NCBI RefSeq assembly: GCF_039954625.1
Contig: NZ_CP157199.1
Location: 3,367,249-3,431,248 of the forward strand
Length of the DNA stretch: 64,000 bases
Direction of reading: 5' to 3'
DNA from: Pontimicrobium sp. SW4
GTDB lineage: Bacteria; Bacteroidota; Bacteroidia; Flavobacteriales; Flavobacteriaceae
Below, piece by piece: positions 40,953-50,658 of this stretch. The notes below the pieces were generated by a model, which worked only from the letters and a program-made list of their open reading frames with translations, searched no databases and was not told the origin of the DNA. Position numbers and translations under genes: made by a program. The first letter of the stretch is position 1; every line of letters begins with the position of its first letter.

Positions 40953-42494
40953 TTACATTTTCATCAACCAAGATTTCACATCTACCTCTTGTTTTATGAT
41001 GTTGCGTAATTCTTCAATTTTAACTCGTTTTTGCTCCATAGTATCACGATGTCTTATAGTGACTGTGTTGTCCTCTAATGTATCGTGATCTACTGTAATA
41101 CAAAATGGTGTTCCGTTTGCATCTTGACGTCTGTAACGTCTTCCGACAGCATCTTTTTCATCGTAATCAACTGAGAAATCCCATTTTAAATCGTCTACAA
41201 TTTTACGAGCTACCTCAGGTAAACCATCCTTTTTAACCAATGGCAAAATAGCTGCTTTTGTCGGTGCTAAAACACTTGGTAATTTTAAAACAGTCCTCGT
41301 GGTGCCATTTTCTAATTCTTCTTCTTGTAATGAATTGGAAAAAACTGCTAAAAACATTCTATCTAAACCAATAGACGTTTCTACTACATAAGGCACGTAG
41401 TTTTTGTTATCTTCATGATCGAAATATTGTAGCTTCTTTCCAGAATGCTCTTCATGGGCTTTTAAATCGAAATCTGTACGAGAATGGATGCCTTCTAATT
41501 CTTTAAACCCAAATGGGAATTTAAATTCGATATCTGCTGCTGCATCAGCATAATGTGCTAGTTTTTCATGGTCATGAAAACGGTAATTGTCTTTACCCAT
41601 TCCAAGAGATAAATGCCACTTAAGTCTATTTTCTTTCCATATTTCATACCATTCTTTTTGGGTGCCTGGTTTTACAAAAAACTGCATTTCCATTTGCTCA
41701 AATTCACGCATTCTAAAAATAAATTGGCGCGCTACGATTTCGTTTCTAAAGGCTTTTCCTGTTTGAGCAATTCCAAACGGAATTTTCATACGCCCCGTTT
41801 TTTGAACATTCAAAAAGTTCACGAAAATACCTTGTGCAGTTTCAGGGCGTAAGTATAAATCCATAGCACTATCAGCAGAAGCACCAAGTTTAGTTCCAAA
41901 CATTAAATTAAACTGCTTAACGTCGGTCCAATTTTTGCTTCCCGTTAATGGGTCAGCAATCTCTAGTTCTTCAATTAAAGCTTTTACATCTGCTAAATCT
42001 TCATTTTCTAAAGACTTTGCCATTCTTGATAGAATGGTATTTATTTTTTCTTGATAGCCTAAAACTCTTCCGTTAGTTGAAACAAATTCTTCTTTATTAA
42101 AAGCATCACCAAAACGTTTAGCTGCTTTGGTAATTTCTTTGTCGATTTTGGTCTCAATTTTAGCACAATAGTCTTCAATCAACACATCAGCACGATAACG
42201 CTTTTTAGAATCTTTATTGTCAATTAAAGGGTCGTTAAATGCATCAACATGCCCTGACGCTTTCCAAGTAGTTGGATGCATAAATATGGCAGCATCTAAC
42301 CCTACAATATTCTCGTGCATTTGTACCATGGCTTTCCACCAATAATCACGTATATTTTTTTTAAGCTCAACGCCATTTTGTGCATAGTCGTAAACGGCAC
42401 TTAAACCATCATATATTTCGCTACTTTGAAATACATAACCATACTCTTTTGCGTGAGATATTACTTTTTTGAATTTATCGTCTTGATTTGCCAT
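40953..42494 (-). CDS. glyS: Glycine--tRNA ligase (single-chain type)
   Basis: 513 aa from the ATG at 42494; a frame extension to 42524 overlaps the terminator of the next gene and is rejected. Class II synthetase of the homodimeric (eukaryote/archaea-like) kind used by Bacteroidota: SSEIYDGLSAVYDYAQNG, HPTTWKASGHVDAFNDP, motif 2 RNEIVARQFIFRMREFEQ, motif 3 VVETSIGLDRMFLAV, and an anticodon-binding domain at the C-terminus (LPLVKKDGLPEVARKI, YRRQDANGTPFCITVD). Charges tRNA-Gly. Confidence 0.95.
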   Translation of the reverse strand: MANQDDKFKKVISHAKEYGYVFQSSEIYDGLSAVYDYAQNGVELKKNIRDYWWKAMVQMHENIVGLDAAIFMHPTTWKASGHVDAFNDPLIDNKDSKKRYRADVLIEDYCAKIETKIDKEITKAAKRFGDAFNKEEFVSTNGRVLGYQEKINTILSRMAKSLENEDLADVKALIEELEIADPLTGSKNWTDVKQFNLMFGTKLGASADSAMDLYLRPETAQGIFVNFLNVQKTGRMKIPFGIAQTGKAFRNEIVARQFIFRMREFEQMEMQFFVKPGTQKEWYEIWKENRLKWHLSLGMGKDNYRFHDHEKLAHYADAAADIEFKFPFGFKELEGIHSRTDFDLKAHEEHSGKKLQYFDHEDNKNYVPYVVETSIGLDRMFLAVFSNSLQEEELENGTTRTVLKLPSVLAPTKAAILPLVKKDGLPEVARKIVDDLKWDFSVDYDEKDAVGRRYRRQDANGTPFCITVDHDTLEDNTVTIRHRDTMEQKRVKIEELRNIIKQEVDVKSWLMKM

Positions 42495-42509
42495 GGTGCA
42501 AAAATAAAA

Positions 42510-42535
42510 AACCGTTCCATACAAATGGAACGGTT
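42510..42535 (-). terminator. Terminator of the coiled-coil membrane protein gene
   Basis: AACCGTTCCAT (42510-42520) pairs with ATGGAACGGTT (42525-42535). On the minus strand it is followed by a T-run, so it ends the gene at 42557 just before glyS starts. Confidence 0.85.
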
Positions 42536-42556
42536 ACTTAAAAATTATTTGTTGAA

Positions 42557-43435
42557 TTATAGTAAAATTATTTCAGTAGTTCCTAATCGTCTATTATTGT
42601 CAAATACGTTTACAATATAACGTCCAGATTCTAGTGCTTTATTAGTTTCAATATTGGCAGATACTTCTAAAGTCGTTTTATTATATAAAACATTTGTTTT
42701 GTAGCTGTAGATTAAAGATGAGGTATCAAATTCGATAGCGCCTTTATCTGAAACTACGTTATTATCCGGACCAATAATTTGAATATAAAATTCTTTTTCT
42801 TGAGGCGTTGCCAATGGATTTTCTGCTAAAACAAAAGCAACATTAATGTTTTTAGTCTTACTAGCTTTTGTGGTTTCAAGAACCTCTCCAGAGTTTTTTA
42901 TTGAAAAAGCTGTTGCTTTAAACGAATTTGCAGAAACCAAAGCTCCCAATTTAATATTGTTATCTAGTTTTTCCTTATCTTCTTTTAAATTAGAAATAAC
43001 ATCTATTTGTTTATCTAACAGTCTAGAAATAGAAGCGTTTTGTTTTGATAATTCTGTATTAAGAGCCAAAAAAGAATCACCCTTTTTAACCAAGTTTGAT
43101 TGTTGTTTTTTTAGTGCTAATAACTCATCTCTATATTTATATATTAATGACATATTAGCTTGTAATTCCTTTAATGAATCTTGTGTTTGGGCAATAATGT
43201 TTTTTGAATTGTCCAGTTCGGATTTTAAACTTTCGTTAATACCACCAAGTTCATCATAACTAGTAATTACTTTAGAAATTTGATTTTCTAAAAGTTTCTT
43301 TTCTTGATTTAAAAAATCCTTTTTAGATTGTTCAGCTGTATAGCTAGTGTAACTATAAGAAGCTAATATGACAAAAGCAACCATCAAGGTTCCTATAGCA
43401 AATCTGTAGTTAAATACTTGAGGGTTAACTATCAT
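42557..43435 (-). CDS. Membrane-anchored coiled-coil protein of unknown function
   Basis: 292 aa. One membrane helix near the N-terminus (~11-31, RFAIGTLMVAFVILASYSYT), a long coiled coil (~35-165), and a C-terminal ~110-residue beta-rich domain (IKNSGEVLETTKA, INVAFVLAENPLAT, FYIQIIGPDNNVVSDKG, GRYIVNVFDNNRRLGTTEI). Probably periplasmic with an inner-membrane anchor. I know similar conserved flavobacterial proteins but no function. Divergent from the ComF-family gene. Confidence 0.75.
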   Translation of the reverse strand: MIVNPQVFNYRFAIGTLMVAFVILASYSYTSYTAEQSKKDFLNQEKKLLENQISKVITSYDELGGINESLKSELDNSKNIIAQTQDSLKELQANMSLIYKYRDELLALKKQQSNLVKKGDSFLALNTELSKQNASISRLLDKQIDVISNLKEDKEKLDNNIKLGALVSANSFKATAFSIKNSGEVLETTKASKTKNINVAFVLAENPLATPQEKEFYIQIIGPDNNVVSDKGAIEFDTSSLIYSYKTNVLYNKTTLEVSANIETNKALESGRYIVNVFDNNRRLGTTEIILL

Positions 43436-43518
43436 TATACACTATTATTGGTTGGAGGGTTAATTAATTGATGCGAAAATATATATTAAGTTTGTAGTAA
43501 CTAATTTTAATCGTTTAA

Positions 43519-44196
43519 ATGGTAAAAAACTTGTTGAACTTATTTTTTCCGAAAGTATGTTATGCTTGTAATAATTTGTTAGCAGATAATGAAGCTTATG
43601 TATGTACGGAATGTAGACATAATTTACCTGTGACCAATTATCATTTTAACGATGACAACTCTGTAAAAAAAGTACTTTATGGACGTGTTGAATTAGAAAA
43701 TGCGACAGCACTTTTACATTTTCATAAAAAAGGAATGGTACAGCATTTATTACACGGTTTAAAGTATAGAGGTTATGAAGACATTGGTGCTTTTTTAGGA
43801 AAATGGCTTGGCGAAGAATTAAAAAACATTGAAGCTTATAAAAAAGTTGATGCAGTTATTCCAGTGCCTTTACACAAAAAGAAACTTAGAAAAAGAGGTT
43901 ATAACCAAGTTGAAAAATTTGGAAAAGAAATTGCTCAAGCTTTAGATGTGCCATATATTGAAACTGTACTTAAAAAAACAACGTCTACTAAAACTCAAGT
44001 TTTTAAAGAACGTATAGCAAGATGGAATAATAACAACGAAGTATTTAGCTGTTTAAACCTTGACACCATTGCAACTAAACATATATTATTGGTGGATGAT
44101 GTTATTACTACAGGAGCTACTGTTGAAGCTTGTACAAATGAGTTATTAAAAGCTAACAATGTTAAAATAAGCGTTGCTACTATGGCAATTGCTTAA
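43519..44196 (+). CDS. ComF-family phosphoribosyltransferase-like protein
   Basis: 225 aa. An N-terminal zinc-ribbon-like motif (C-Y-A-C and C-T-E-C) is followed by a type I phosphoribosyltransferase domain with the PRPP loop ILLVDDVITTGATVEACTNE. Related to ComFC, needed for natural transformation in several bacteria. Length and motifs match the family. A role in DNA uptake here is by family only. Confidence 0.92.
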   Translation: MVKNLLNLFFPKVCYACNNLLADNEAYVCTECRHNLPVTNYHFNDDNSVKKVLYGRVELENATALLHFHKKGMVQHLLHGLKYRGYEDIGAFLGKWLGEELKNIEAYKKVDAVIPVPLHKKKLRKRGYNQVEKFGKEIAQALDVPYIETVLKKTTSTKTQVFKERIARWNNNNEVFSCLNLDTIATKHILLVDDVITTGATVEACTNELLKANNVKISVATMAIA

Positions 44197-44249
44197 TAAG
44201 TTTTTCGTTTATATAAATAAGTCGTTAATTTGCTTAAATAATTGATTTA

Positions 44250-45857
44250 ATGCGCAATTTTTTTTCGAATTTATCTCTTTCGCTTGTTATTTGTTTGGTG
44301 CTGTTTAATTGTGCAAATCGAGGCACTCCTTCAGGTGGAGAAAAAGATGTATTGCCGCCAGAAATAGTTAAATCTGTTCCTGAAAATAATTCAGTAAACT
44401 TTAATTCTAAGGAAATAAAAATATACTTCAACGAATATATTAAACTTAATGACCTACAGAAGCAGTTAATTATTTCACCTCCAATGGAGCCAGCACCAGA
44501 GATTACACCTTTGGGTTTAGCAAGTAAATATATTACTATTAAAATTCAAGATACGTTACAAGAAAACACGACTTATGCCATTAATTTTGGAACAAGTATT
44601 GTAGATAATAACGAAGGCAATCCTTATCCATATTATCGTTATGTGTTTTCGACAGGAAGTTATATCGATTCTTTGAGTATAGGTGGTTTTGTTAAAAATT
44701 CTTTAGAAAGAGAACCTGACGATTTTGTGTCCGTTATGCTTTATGAAGTGAATGATACTTTTAACGATTCAATAATATATAAACAAAAACCTAAATATAT
44801 AACTAATACACTCGATAGTGTTACTACTTATAAATTGGAGAATTTAAAAGCTGGTAAGTATTTAATGATTGCTTTAAAAGAAGAAAATGGGAACTATACT
44901 TTTCAGCAAAAAACTGATAAAATAGCATTTAAAAAGGAATTTATTACTGTGCCATCGGATTCTGTTTATGAACTCAATTTATTTAAGGAGGTGCCAGATT
45001 TTAAAGCAGTAAGACCTAGTCTTGTTTCTGGAAATAAGATTGCTTTTGGATATGAAGGTGATGCCAAAAATATGAGCATTGAGTTATTATCTCAAGCGCC
45101 ATTAGATTATAAAACTATTATTACTAAAGAGGTAGATAAAGACACTCTTAATTATTGGTACAAGCCTAATTTTGAAGTAGATTCCTTAATGTTTAAAGTT
45201 TCTAAAGTAGATTATGAAGAGACTTTTAAAGTAAATATAAGAGATCTTAAAAAAGACACTTTAATTATCAAGCCAATAGAATCTAGAGCATTAAAACTCA
45301 CTGAAGATTTTCAATTACAAGGATCTACTCCTTTTGAAACAATTAATGAAAGTAAGATAACTATCCTTGATAAAGACTCTATTAAAGTGCCTTTTGCAGT
45401 TACATTAGATAAGTTTAATAATATTTATAAGTTAAGTTTTGACAAAACCGAAGAAAACACTTATAAAATGAAGATGCTACCAGGTGCGTTTACTGATTTT
45501 TTTGAAGACAGAAATGACACGCTTAATTTTAATGTCCGTACAAAAGCTGAAATAGATTATGGTGAAATACGCGTTAATTTGCAAAACGCTACTTATCCAG
45601 TAATTGTGCAATTGGTTGACCAAAGAGGTGAAATTAAAGTAGAACAATATGCAGAAGATGCTTCAAAACCAATAGATTTTTTAAGTTTAAATCCTGGAAA
45701 ATATTTTATTAGAGTGATTTTTGATTCCAATAAGAACGGAAAATATGATTCAGGGAATTATTTAAAGAAATTACAACCAGAACGTGTGAGTCACGATACA
45801 AAAGAGATTGAAGTTAGAGCTTTTTCGGAGCAAATAGTAACGTTTATTTTACAGTAA
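44250..45857 (+). CDS. Lipoprotein with N-terminal Ig-like (SbsA-type) domain
   Basis: 535 aa. Lipoprotein signal ending FNC, the linker RGTPSGGEKDVLPPEIVKS, then a bacterial Ig-like domain (~35-130: IKIYFNEYIKLNDLQKQLII, TTYAINFGTSIVDNNEGN). The rest is beta-rich with a final SpaA/DUF4625-like fold (NPGKYFIRVIFDSNKNGKYD). Surface or periplasmic. Common and conserved in Flavobacteriaceae, role unknown. Its 3' end overlaps that of the convergent nitrilase-family gene by 14 nt. Confidence 0.85.
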   Translation: MRNFFSNLSLSLVICLVLFNCANRGTPSGGEKDVLPPEIVKSVPENNSVNFNSKEIKIYFNEYIKLNDLQKQLIISPPMEPAPEITPLGLASKYITIKIQDTLQENTTYAINFGTSIVDNNEGNPYPYYRYVFSTGSYIDSLSIGGFVKNSLEREPDDFVSVMLYEVNDTFNDSIIYKQKPKYITNTLDSVTTYKLENLKAGKYLMIALKEENGNYTFQQKTDKIAFKKEFITVPSDSVYELNLFKEVPDFKAVRPSLVSGNKIAFGYEGDAKNMSIELLSQAPLDYKTIITKEVDKDTLNYWYKPNFEVDSLMFKVSKVDYEETFKVNIRDLKKDTLIIKPIESRALKLTEDFQLQGSTPFETINESKITILDKDSIKVPFAVTLDKFNNIYKLSFDKTEENTYKMKMLPGAFTDFFEDRNDTLNFNVRTKAEIDYGEIRVNLQNATYPVIVQLVDQRGEIKVEQYAEDASKPIDFLSLNPGKYFIRVIFDSNKNGKYDSGNYLKKLQPERVSHDTKEIEVRAFSEQIVTFILQ

Positions 45858-46623
45858 AACGGTCTCTATCATCTAAAAACTTCAGTTTATTTCTAATTGT
45901 AGATAGATGTTTTTTATCTAAAAGAACTATCTCTATACCTTCTTTTTCATCTTCTAAAGATGTTAGTTGTGTTCCTAAGCCATCATAAGCAGCCGAATGT
46001 CCAGAATATTCATGGTTATTGTTGTCTAATCCAACACGATTTACACCAACGCAATAACTCATGTTTTCTATAGCACGTGCTTTAAGCAAGGTATCCCATG
46101 CATCAATTCGAGGTTTTGGCCAATTAGCAACATAAAAAAGCACATCATAGTTTTCTACGTTTCTTGCCCAAACTGGGAAACGTAAATCGTAACATACTAA
46201 AGGACAAAGTTTCCAGCCTTTATAATCAATAATTACTTTTTTTGCCCCAGCTTTATAGACTTTATTTTCTCCAGCTAAAGTAAACGTGTGACGTTTGTCA
46301 TAAGTATCAATTGAGCTATTTGGTTTTACAAAAACGAAACGATTGTAAAAAACATCATTTTCTTTTATTACTAGACTGCCTCCAATGGCTGCTTGTTTTT
46401 TAATGGCAAGTTTTTGCATCCATTGTATGGTCGTCCCTTCCATAGTCTCATAAACATGCTTAGGATGCATAGTAAATCCAGAAGTAAACATTTCTGGTAA
46501 AAGTATTACATCAACAGGCTCTTTAATAGAGTCTATTTTATTTGTAAAATGTACTCTATTGTCTTCTGGCTTTTCCCAAGTTAGATCCGATTGAATAATT
46601 GCTATGTTTAATGTGTTTTTCAT
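45844..46623 (-). CDS. Nitrilase-superfamily omega-amidase (YafV type)
   Basis: 259 aa from the ATG at 46623; an upstream in-frame extension overlaps the preceding gene and is not needed. The catalytic triad of the superfamily is present: Glu in LLPEMFTSGF, Lys in DKRHTF, Cys in PLVCYDLRFPVWAR. It resembles omega-amidases that hydrolyse alpha-ketoglutaramate, the by-product when glutamine is amino donor for a transaminase. The gene directly upstream encodes just such a transaminase, which supports this over other amidases. Confidence 0.88.
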   Translation of the reverse strand: MKNTLNIAIIQSDLTWEKPEDNRVHFTNKIDSIKEPVDVILLPEMFTSGFTMHPKHVYETMEGTTIQWMQKLAIKKQAAIGGSLVIKENDVFYNRFVFVKPNSSIDTYDKRHTFTLAGENKVYKAGAKKVIIDYKGWKLCPLVCYDLRFPVWARNVENYDVLFYVANWPKPRIDAWDTLLKARAIENMSYCVGVNRVGLDNNNHEYSGHSAAYDGLGTQLTSLEDEKEGIEIVLLDKKHLSTIRNKLKFLDDRDRFTVK

Positions 46624-46630
46624 GTTTTTA

Positions 46631-47773
46631 CTAAATATTACACAATATTTCTGCACCTCTTTTTAAAGTATCATCAGTTTTTGCAAAGCAAAAACGCAAC
46701 ATTTTTTCGTCTAACTTGTTATGATTAAATACCGAAATAGGAATGGACGCAATTCCATATTCTTCAGTAAGTCTAATGGCTAAATCATAATCACTTTCAT
46801 CAGAAATATTTGAATAATTTAATGCTTGAAAATAAGTGCCTTTTGATGGCGTAAAAGTGAATCGAGAGTCTTTAATTAAATTCAAAAAAAAATCTCTTTT
46901 TTCTTGAAAAAGGCTAGATAATTCAAGATAATGATTAGGCTCTTTTAAATACTCAGCCAAAGCTAATTGAATAGGATGATTTACGCTAAACACATTAAAC
47001 TGATGCACTTTTACAAACTCATCCATTAAGTCTTTAGGCGCACAACAATACCCAGTTTTCCATCCAGTATTATGGAATGTTTTACCAAATGACGCTGTAA
47101 TAAAACTACGCGATTTTAACTCAGGAAATAAGCACACGCTTTGATGTTGTTCACCATCAAAAATAATATGTTCATACACTTCATCACTTAACACAATAAT
47201 GTTTGTGTTATTGGTTAGCTTTTGTAACTGTAGCATATCCTCTTTTGAAAATACAGTACCACTTGGATTGTGAGGCGTGTTAATAATAATCATTTTGGTG
47301 TTATTATTAATGGCCTTAGCAACATTGTTCCAATCAATTTCATAATCAGGTTTATGCAATTGAATAGAGATGGCTTTTCCACCATTAAGCTCAATTGATG
47401 GAATATAACAATCATAAGCTGGACGAAACACAATCACTTCGTCTCCAGGCCTAATAAACGCAGTAATAGCTGTATAAATGGCCTGTGTAGCACCTGCTGT
47501 AATCGTTATTTCATTGTCTGGATTGTAAGTTGAGCTATAAAGGTCATCGTATTTTTTTGCAATAGCTTCTCGTAATTTAAAAACTCCAGGCATTGGTGCA
47601 TAATAATTATAGCCAGCATTCATATAGGCACTTACTAAATCTATTAACTTTTGGTCACCTTTAAAATCTGGAAAACCTTGTGATAAATTAATAGCCTTGT
47701 GTTTATGAGCTAATGCACTCATAACAGAGAAAATGGTGGTTTCTAAATTTGGAAGTTTGGATTGATGGTTCAT
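46631..47773 (-). CDS. Methionine/glutamine-type PLP aminotransferase (YbdL-like)
   Basis: 380 aa fold-type I aminotransferase: INLSQGFPDF, YNYYAPMPGVFKLREAI, INTPHNPSGTVFS, SDEVYEHIIFDG, and the PLP Lys in TASFGKTFHNTGWKTGY. Relatives use methionine or glutamine with keto acids. With the omega-amidase 7 nt downstream it probably recycles 2-keto-4-methylthiobutyrate to methionine, made irreversible by the amidase. The start codon is only 7 nt from a stray cassette (attC-like site at 47781-47898), so the original upstream region has been displaced. Confidence 0.9.
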   Translation of the reverse strand: MNHQSKLPNLETTIFSVMSALAHKHKAINLSQGFPDFKGDQKLIDLVSAYMNAGYNYYAPMPGVFKLREAIAKKYDDLYSSTYNPDNEITITAGATQAIYTAITAFIRPGDEVIVFRPAYDCYIPSIELNGGKAISIQLHKPDYEIDWNNVAKAINNNTKMIIINTPHNPSGTVFSKEDMLQLQKLTNNTNIIVLSDEVYEHIIFDGEQHQSVCLFPELKSRSFITASFGKTFHNTGWKTGYCCAPKDLMDEFVKVHQFNVFSVNHPIQLALAEYLKEPNHYLELSSLFQEKRDFFLNLIKDSRFTFTPSKGTYFQALNYSNISDESDYDLAIRLTEEYGIASIPISVFNHNKLDEKMLRFCFAKTDDTLKRGAEILCNI

Positions 47774-47780
47774 GCTAATT

Positions 47781-47898
47781 GGTCTTGTATAGGGCTAGTT
47801 TATAGCTCTAAACGAAGTTAGTAAAAGAAATCGAACCAGAGGAAAATTCGGAAGAATTTTCAGAAGTAGGCGAGGACTAACAATTACTTATAACCATT
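47781..47898 (-). repeat. attC-like site of a second stray cassette
   Basis: Runs from GGTCTTGTATAGGGC to CAATTACTTATAACCATT, inner hairpin GAGGAAAATTCGGAAGAATTTTC. The core GTTGCAACTGGC (47899-47910) corresponds to AGTTACAA (48784-48791) on the other side of the gene. Like the array sites but outside it. Confidence 0.7.
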
Positions 47899-47909
47899 GT
47901 TGCAACTGG

Positions 47910-48761
47910 CTATATTTTAATTGGGTCTACTACAAATCCTTTACTTTTCAATTGTTCAAGAATTCCACATTTCTTTTTTAAATGTAAATATCCAACAGCA
48001 ATAAAAGTGTTCTTTGTGTTTAATAAATTTGGTAATGTTTTCATCCAATTATCATTCCTTTGTAGAATTAATATATCAGATTCACATTCCCTTTCAAACT
48101 GGTAATCTAATTCAAAACTTCTGTATTTTTTTGCAAGTTCGCAATTATTCATATTTGGTTTATCAGTTGTCATTTGGTTAATCCAAGCACTAATATTTTT
48201 CCTTTCTTTTTTCCAGTTTGGGTTTTTATTTTCTTTTTCGATTAGACTTAATTGTAAACTATCAGTTTCTAAGCCTAAAATCTCTATTTTGTTTTCTTCA
48301 GCAATGTATTGTAGGTAATTGTCAAAATGATCAAATTTATCAGTTGGCTTGGTTGTTTTACATTTAGTTTTTTGAAACTCTTGTTGTAGTTTCCATCTAA
48401 TTTCTAATGGCTTTAGTTTATACAAATCAACTTTCCAATTTTTTGCAATTGCTTTAAGTTTTTTAAGATCCTTTTTCTTTATTCTCTCTTCAATTTCGAA
48501 AGACGATTTTCTCCGTTGGATCATTTCTCTTGTTTTTTCAATGTTGTCAATTGATTCAAAAACAGCAAGTTCTGAGCTTAAAAGCGATTCTTTAATTTCA
48601 GGAATTGAATCAACAAATGAATTTCCGAATTGATGAAAAGTACCAACCAGAAAAGAGGTTTTATTATTTATGGTGTCAGTTACTTTCCAAAGAATTGTGT
48701 TTTGACTTATCGCTAATTGCGAAATTGCCAAAAAAACCAAAATGTTTAATGATTGTCTCAT
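47910..48761 (-). CDS. TraB/GumN-family protein in a stray cassette
   Basis: 283 aa with signal peptide (ending AISQ). The TraB/PrgY/GumN pattern is clear: ILWKVTDTINNKTSFLVGTFHQFG at the start with the conserved G-T-x-H, AVFESI, and the C-terminal TFIAVGYLHLKKKCGILEQL with G-x-x-H. These proteins may be metalloproteases related to Tiki; bacterial roles are mostly unknown. It fills a ~1-kb insertion (47781-48791) between the aminotransferase and the LytTR regulator genes; the stop codon abuts the crossover core. Confidence 0.85.
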   Translation of the reverse strand: MRQSLNILVFLAISQLAISQNTILWKVTDTINNKTSFLVGTFHQFGNSFVDSIPEIKESLLSSELAVFESIDNIEKTREMIQRRKSSFEIEERIKKKDLKKLKAIAKNWKVDLYKLKPLEIRWKLQQEFQKTKCKTTKPTDKFDHFDNYLQYIAEENKIEILGLETDSLQLSLIEKENKNPNWKKERKNISAWINQMTTDKPNMNNCELAKKYRSFELDYQFERECESDILILQRNDNWMKTLPNLLNTKNTFIAVGYLHLKKKCGILEQLKSKGFVVDPIKI

Positions 48762-48799
48762 TCTTTAGCTTTTGTCAACTATAAGTTACAAACCGAAAA

Positions 48800-49495
48800 T
48801 TACATAATTTTTAGCTGTCTTAATAATTCTTGTTTATAAGTTCTTCCAACTGGAATTTGTAGATTATTGATAAACACTATATTTCCAGAAACCTTATCGA
48901 CCTTTTTGCTATTAATGATAAACGATTTATGAACTTGTACAAACTGTTCATCACAGAGTTTTTCTGTCCAGTTTTTAAGCGAGTCTATATAGGTGAGTTT
49001 TTGAGTGGTTGTAATCACAGTTAAATAATTTCTATCAGATTCTATATAAATAATATCATCTAAAATTATTTTGTGATGTGTTTTATCTACGTTGATAAAA
49101 ATGGATTTTTTTTCATCTTCATGAGTAGTGTCTGTTGCTATTTCAGATTTAATTTTCACTCTATTGATAGCTTTTAAAAACCTATCAAACGAAAAAGGCT
49201 TCACTAAATAATCCACAATGCTTTCTAATTCAAAACTATTTGCTGCATACTCTGAATAGGCTGTTGTCATGATAATTGCTGGTGGATTCTTAACTGTTTT
49301 TATAAAATCGATTCCAGAAATATCAGGCAAATTCACGTCAAGAAAGATAATATCTACAGTATTGGAGTTAAGATATCCATTGGCTTCAATCGCAGCCTTA
49401 AAGGTGTTTTGCAAGGTGAGGTAAGGAATTTTACCAATAAAACTTTGCAAGACCTTTTGTGCAGGTATTTCGTCTTCTATAATGATGCAATTCAT
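48800..49495 (-). CDS. LytTR-family response regulator
   Basis: 231 aa. Receiver domain (~1-115) with acidic pocket (IIEDE), phospho-acceptor Asp in IIFLDVNLPDISG, Thr in IMTTAYSEYA and Lys in YLVKPFSFDRFL; then a LytTR DNA-binding domain (~130-231: IDDIIYIESDRNYLTVITTT, FVQVHKSFIINSKKVD, IPVGRTYKQELL). Its start overlaps the stop of the sensor kinase gene (ATGA), so the pair is coupled. Confidence 0.93.
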   Translation of the reverse strand: MNCIIIEDEIPAQKVLQSFIGKIPYLTLQNTFKAAIEANGYLNSNTVDIIFLDVNLPDISGIDFIKTVKNPPAIIMTTAYSEYAANSFELESIVDYLVKPFSFDRFLKAINRVKIKSEIATDTTHEDEKKSIFINVDKTHHKIILDDIIYIESDRNYLTVITTTQKLTYIDSLKNWTEKLCDEQFVQVHKSFIINSKKVDKVSGNIVFINNLQIPVGRTYKQELLRQLKIM

Positions 49496-50463
49496 TGTAA
49501 ATGGAGTTTTAAATGCACTTTGAATTGCGTTTCCTTAACAATGGTAAATTCATACCTGTCTTTATAAATAAGTTCTAAGCGTTTTTCAAGATTTTGAAGT
49601 CCGATTTTAAAAGTGTCTTCATCAATTTTTTTACTATCATAGTCATTGCTACAATTAAAATATAAAACACCATTTTTAATGTTGATGCTAATATCTATAG
49701 AACTATTAAGCGTACTATGCTTAAAAGCATTTTCAATGATGGTAATGAGCATTAAAGGTGCAATTTGATAGTTTTCTGAATCTATAACCTTGTTATAATT
49801 TATATGCTTAACACCTTCAGTTCTAATTTTTTGAAACTTGATATAATTATCTAAAAAATGCAGCTCTTTTTCAATTGAAATAGTCTCAGAGTTGCTTTCA
49901 TATAACACATGTTTAAGATTGTCCGACAGCATTAAAATAAGCTCAGGTGTTTCTTTTGGGTTTTCAATAGAATATGAGTAAATGGTATTCAAGTTATTAA
50001 ACAATACATGCGGATTAATTTGTGATTTTAGAAATTTCAATTCCATTTCTGTATGCTCTTTTTTTACCTTTTCAAGGTCTTCTTGTTCAGCGATAAAACG
50101 ATAGAGCATCCAAATAAATGAGAAGAAAATCAAAGGGACTAAGGTTTGCCATAAATAGTCACTCAAGCATTTCATAAACGAGCAGCCACATTGCGCAAAC
50201 ACATTGCAATATAGCTGTGTGGCAAGAAAAGAAATGGCAACAAACACAAAAATGTATAGTACGTAGAGTTTACGTTTTACAAAATAAGGCAGTAAAAACA
50301 GATTGTTTGAGTATACAATAACCACCAAAATAAACAAGTATTGTAAAAACGGATTTTGCGCCCAATAATAATCTGAAAAAACAAACAAAGACACAAATAT
50401 AAAAAGCATCCAAAACAGGATGTGCACCAAAATTTGCGATATGTTTTTATTTACGATTGTCAT
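49492..50463 (-). CDS. LytS-like sensor histidine kinase
   Basis: 323 aa from the ATG at 50463; the frame continues to 50535, but the added 24 residues are not membrane-like and the inner start precedes the first helix. Four membrane helices (~10-115) are followed by a His-kinase domain with the phospho-acceptor region LKSQINPHVLFNNLNTIYSY and an ATPase lid (MLITIIENAFKHSTLN). Acts on the LytTR regulator encoded next. Signal unknown. Confidence 0.92.
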   Translation of the reverse strand: MTIVNKNISQILVHILFWMLFIFVSLFVFSDYYWAQNPFLQYLFILVVIVYSNNLFLLPYFVKRKLYVLYIFVFVAISFLATQLYCNVFAQCGCSFMKCLSDYLWQTLVPLIFFSFIWMLYRFIAEQEDLEKVKKEHTEMELKFLKSQINPHVLFNNLNTIYSYSIENPKETPELILMLSDNLKHVLYESNSETISIEKELHFLDNYIKFQKIRTEGVKHINYNKVIDSENYQIAPLMLITIIENAFKHSTLNSSIDISINIKNGVLYFNCSNDYDSKKIDEDTFKIGLQNLEKRLELIYKDRYEFTIVKETQFKVHLKLHLQ

Positions 50464-50658
50464 TCGTATGGAAAAGTAACTAGAATTATGAATAACGTCA
50501 AAAATTATGTACGAAAACCAATTTTGTAGTGACAAACGTCATTTATGTTGTTTGTTAATTTAAATTGAATAGTTGCAATATTAAGTATGTATTGTGTCCA
50601 ACTTAGTTTTGTGTACATGGTTTTACTACTAGTTTCGAGATACTAAAATCTATACATC

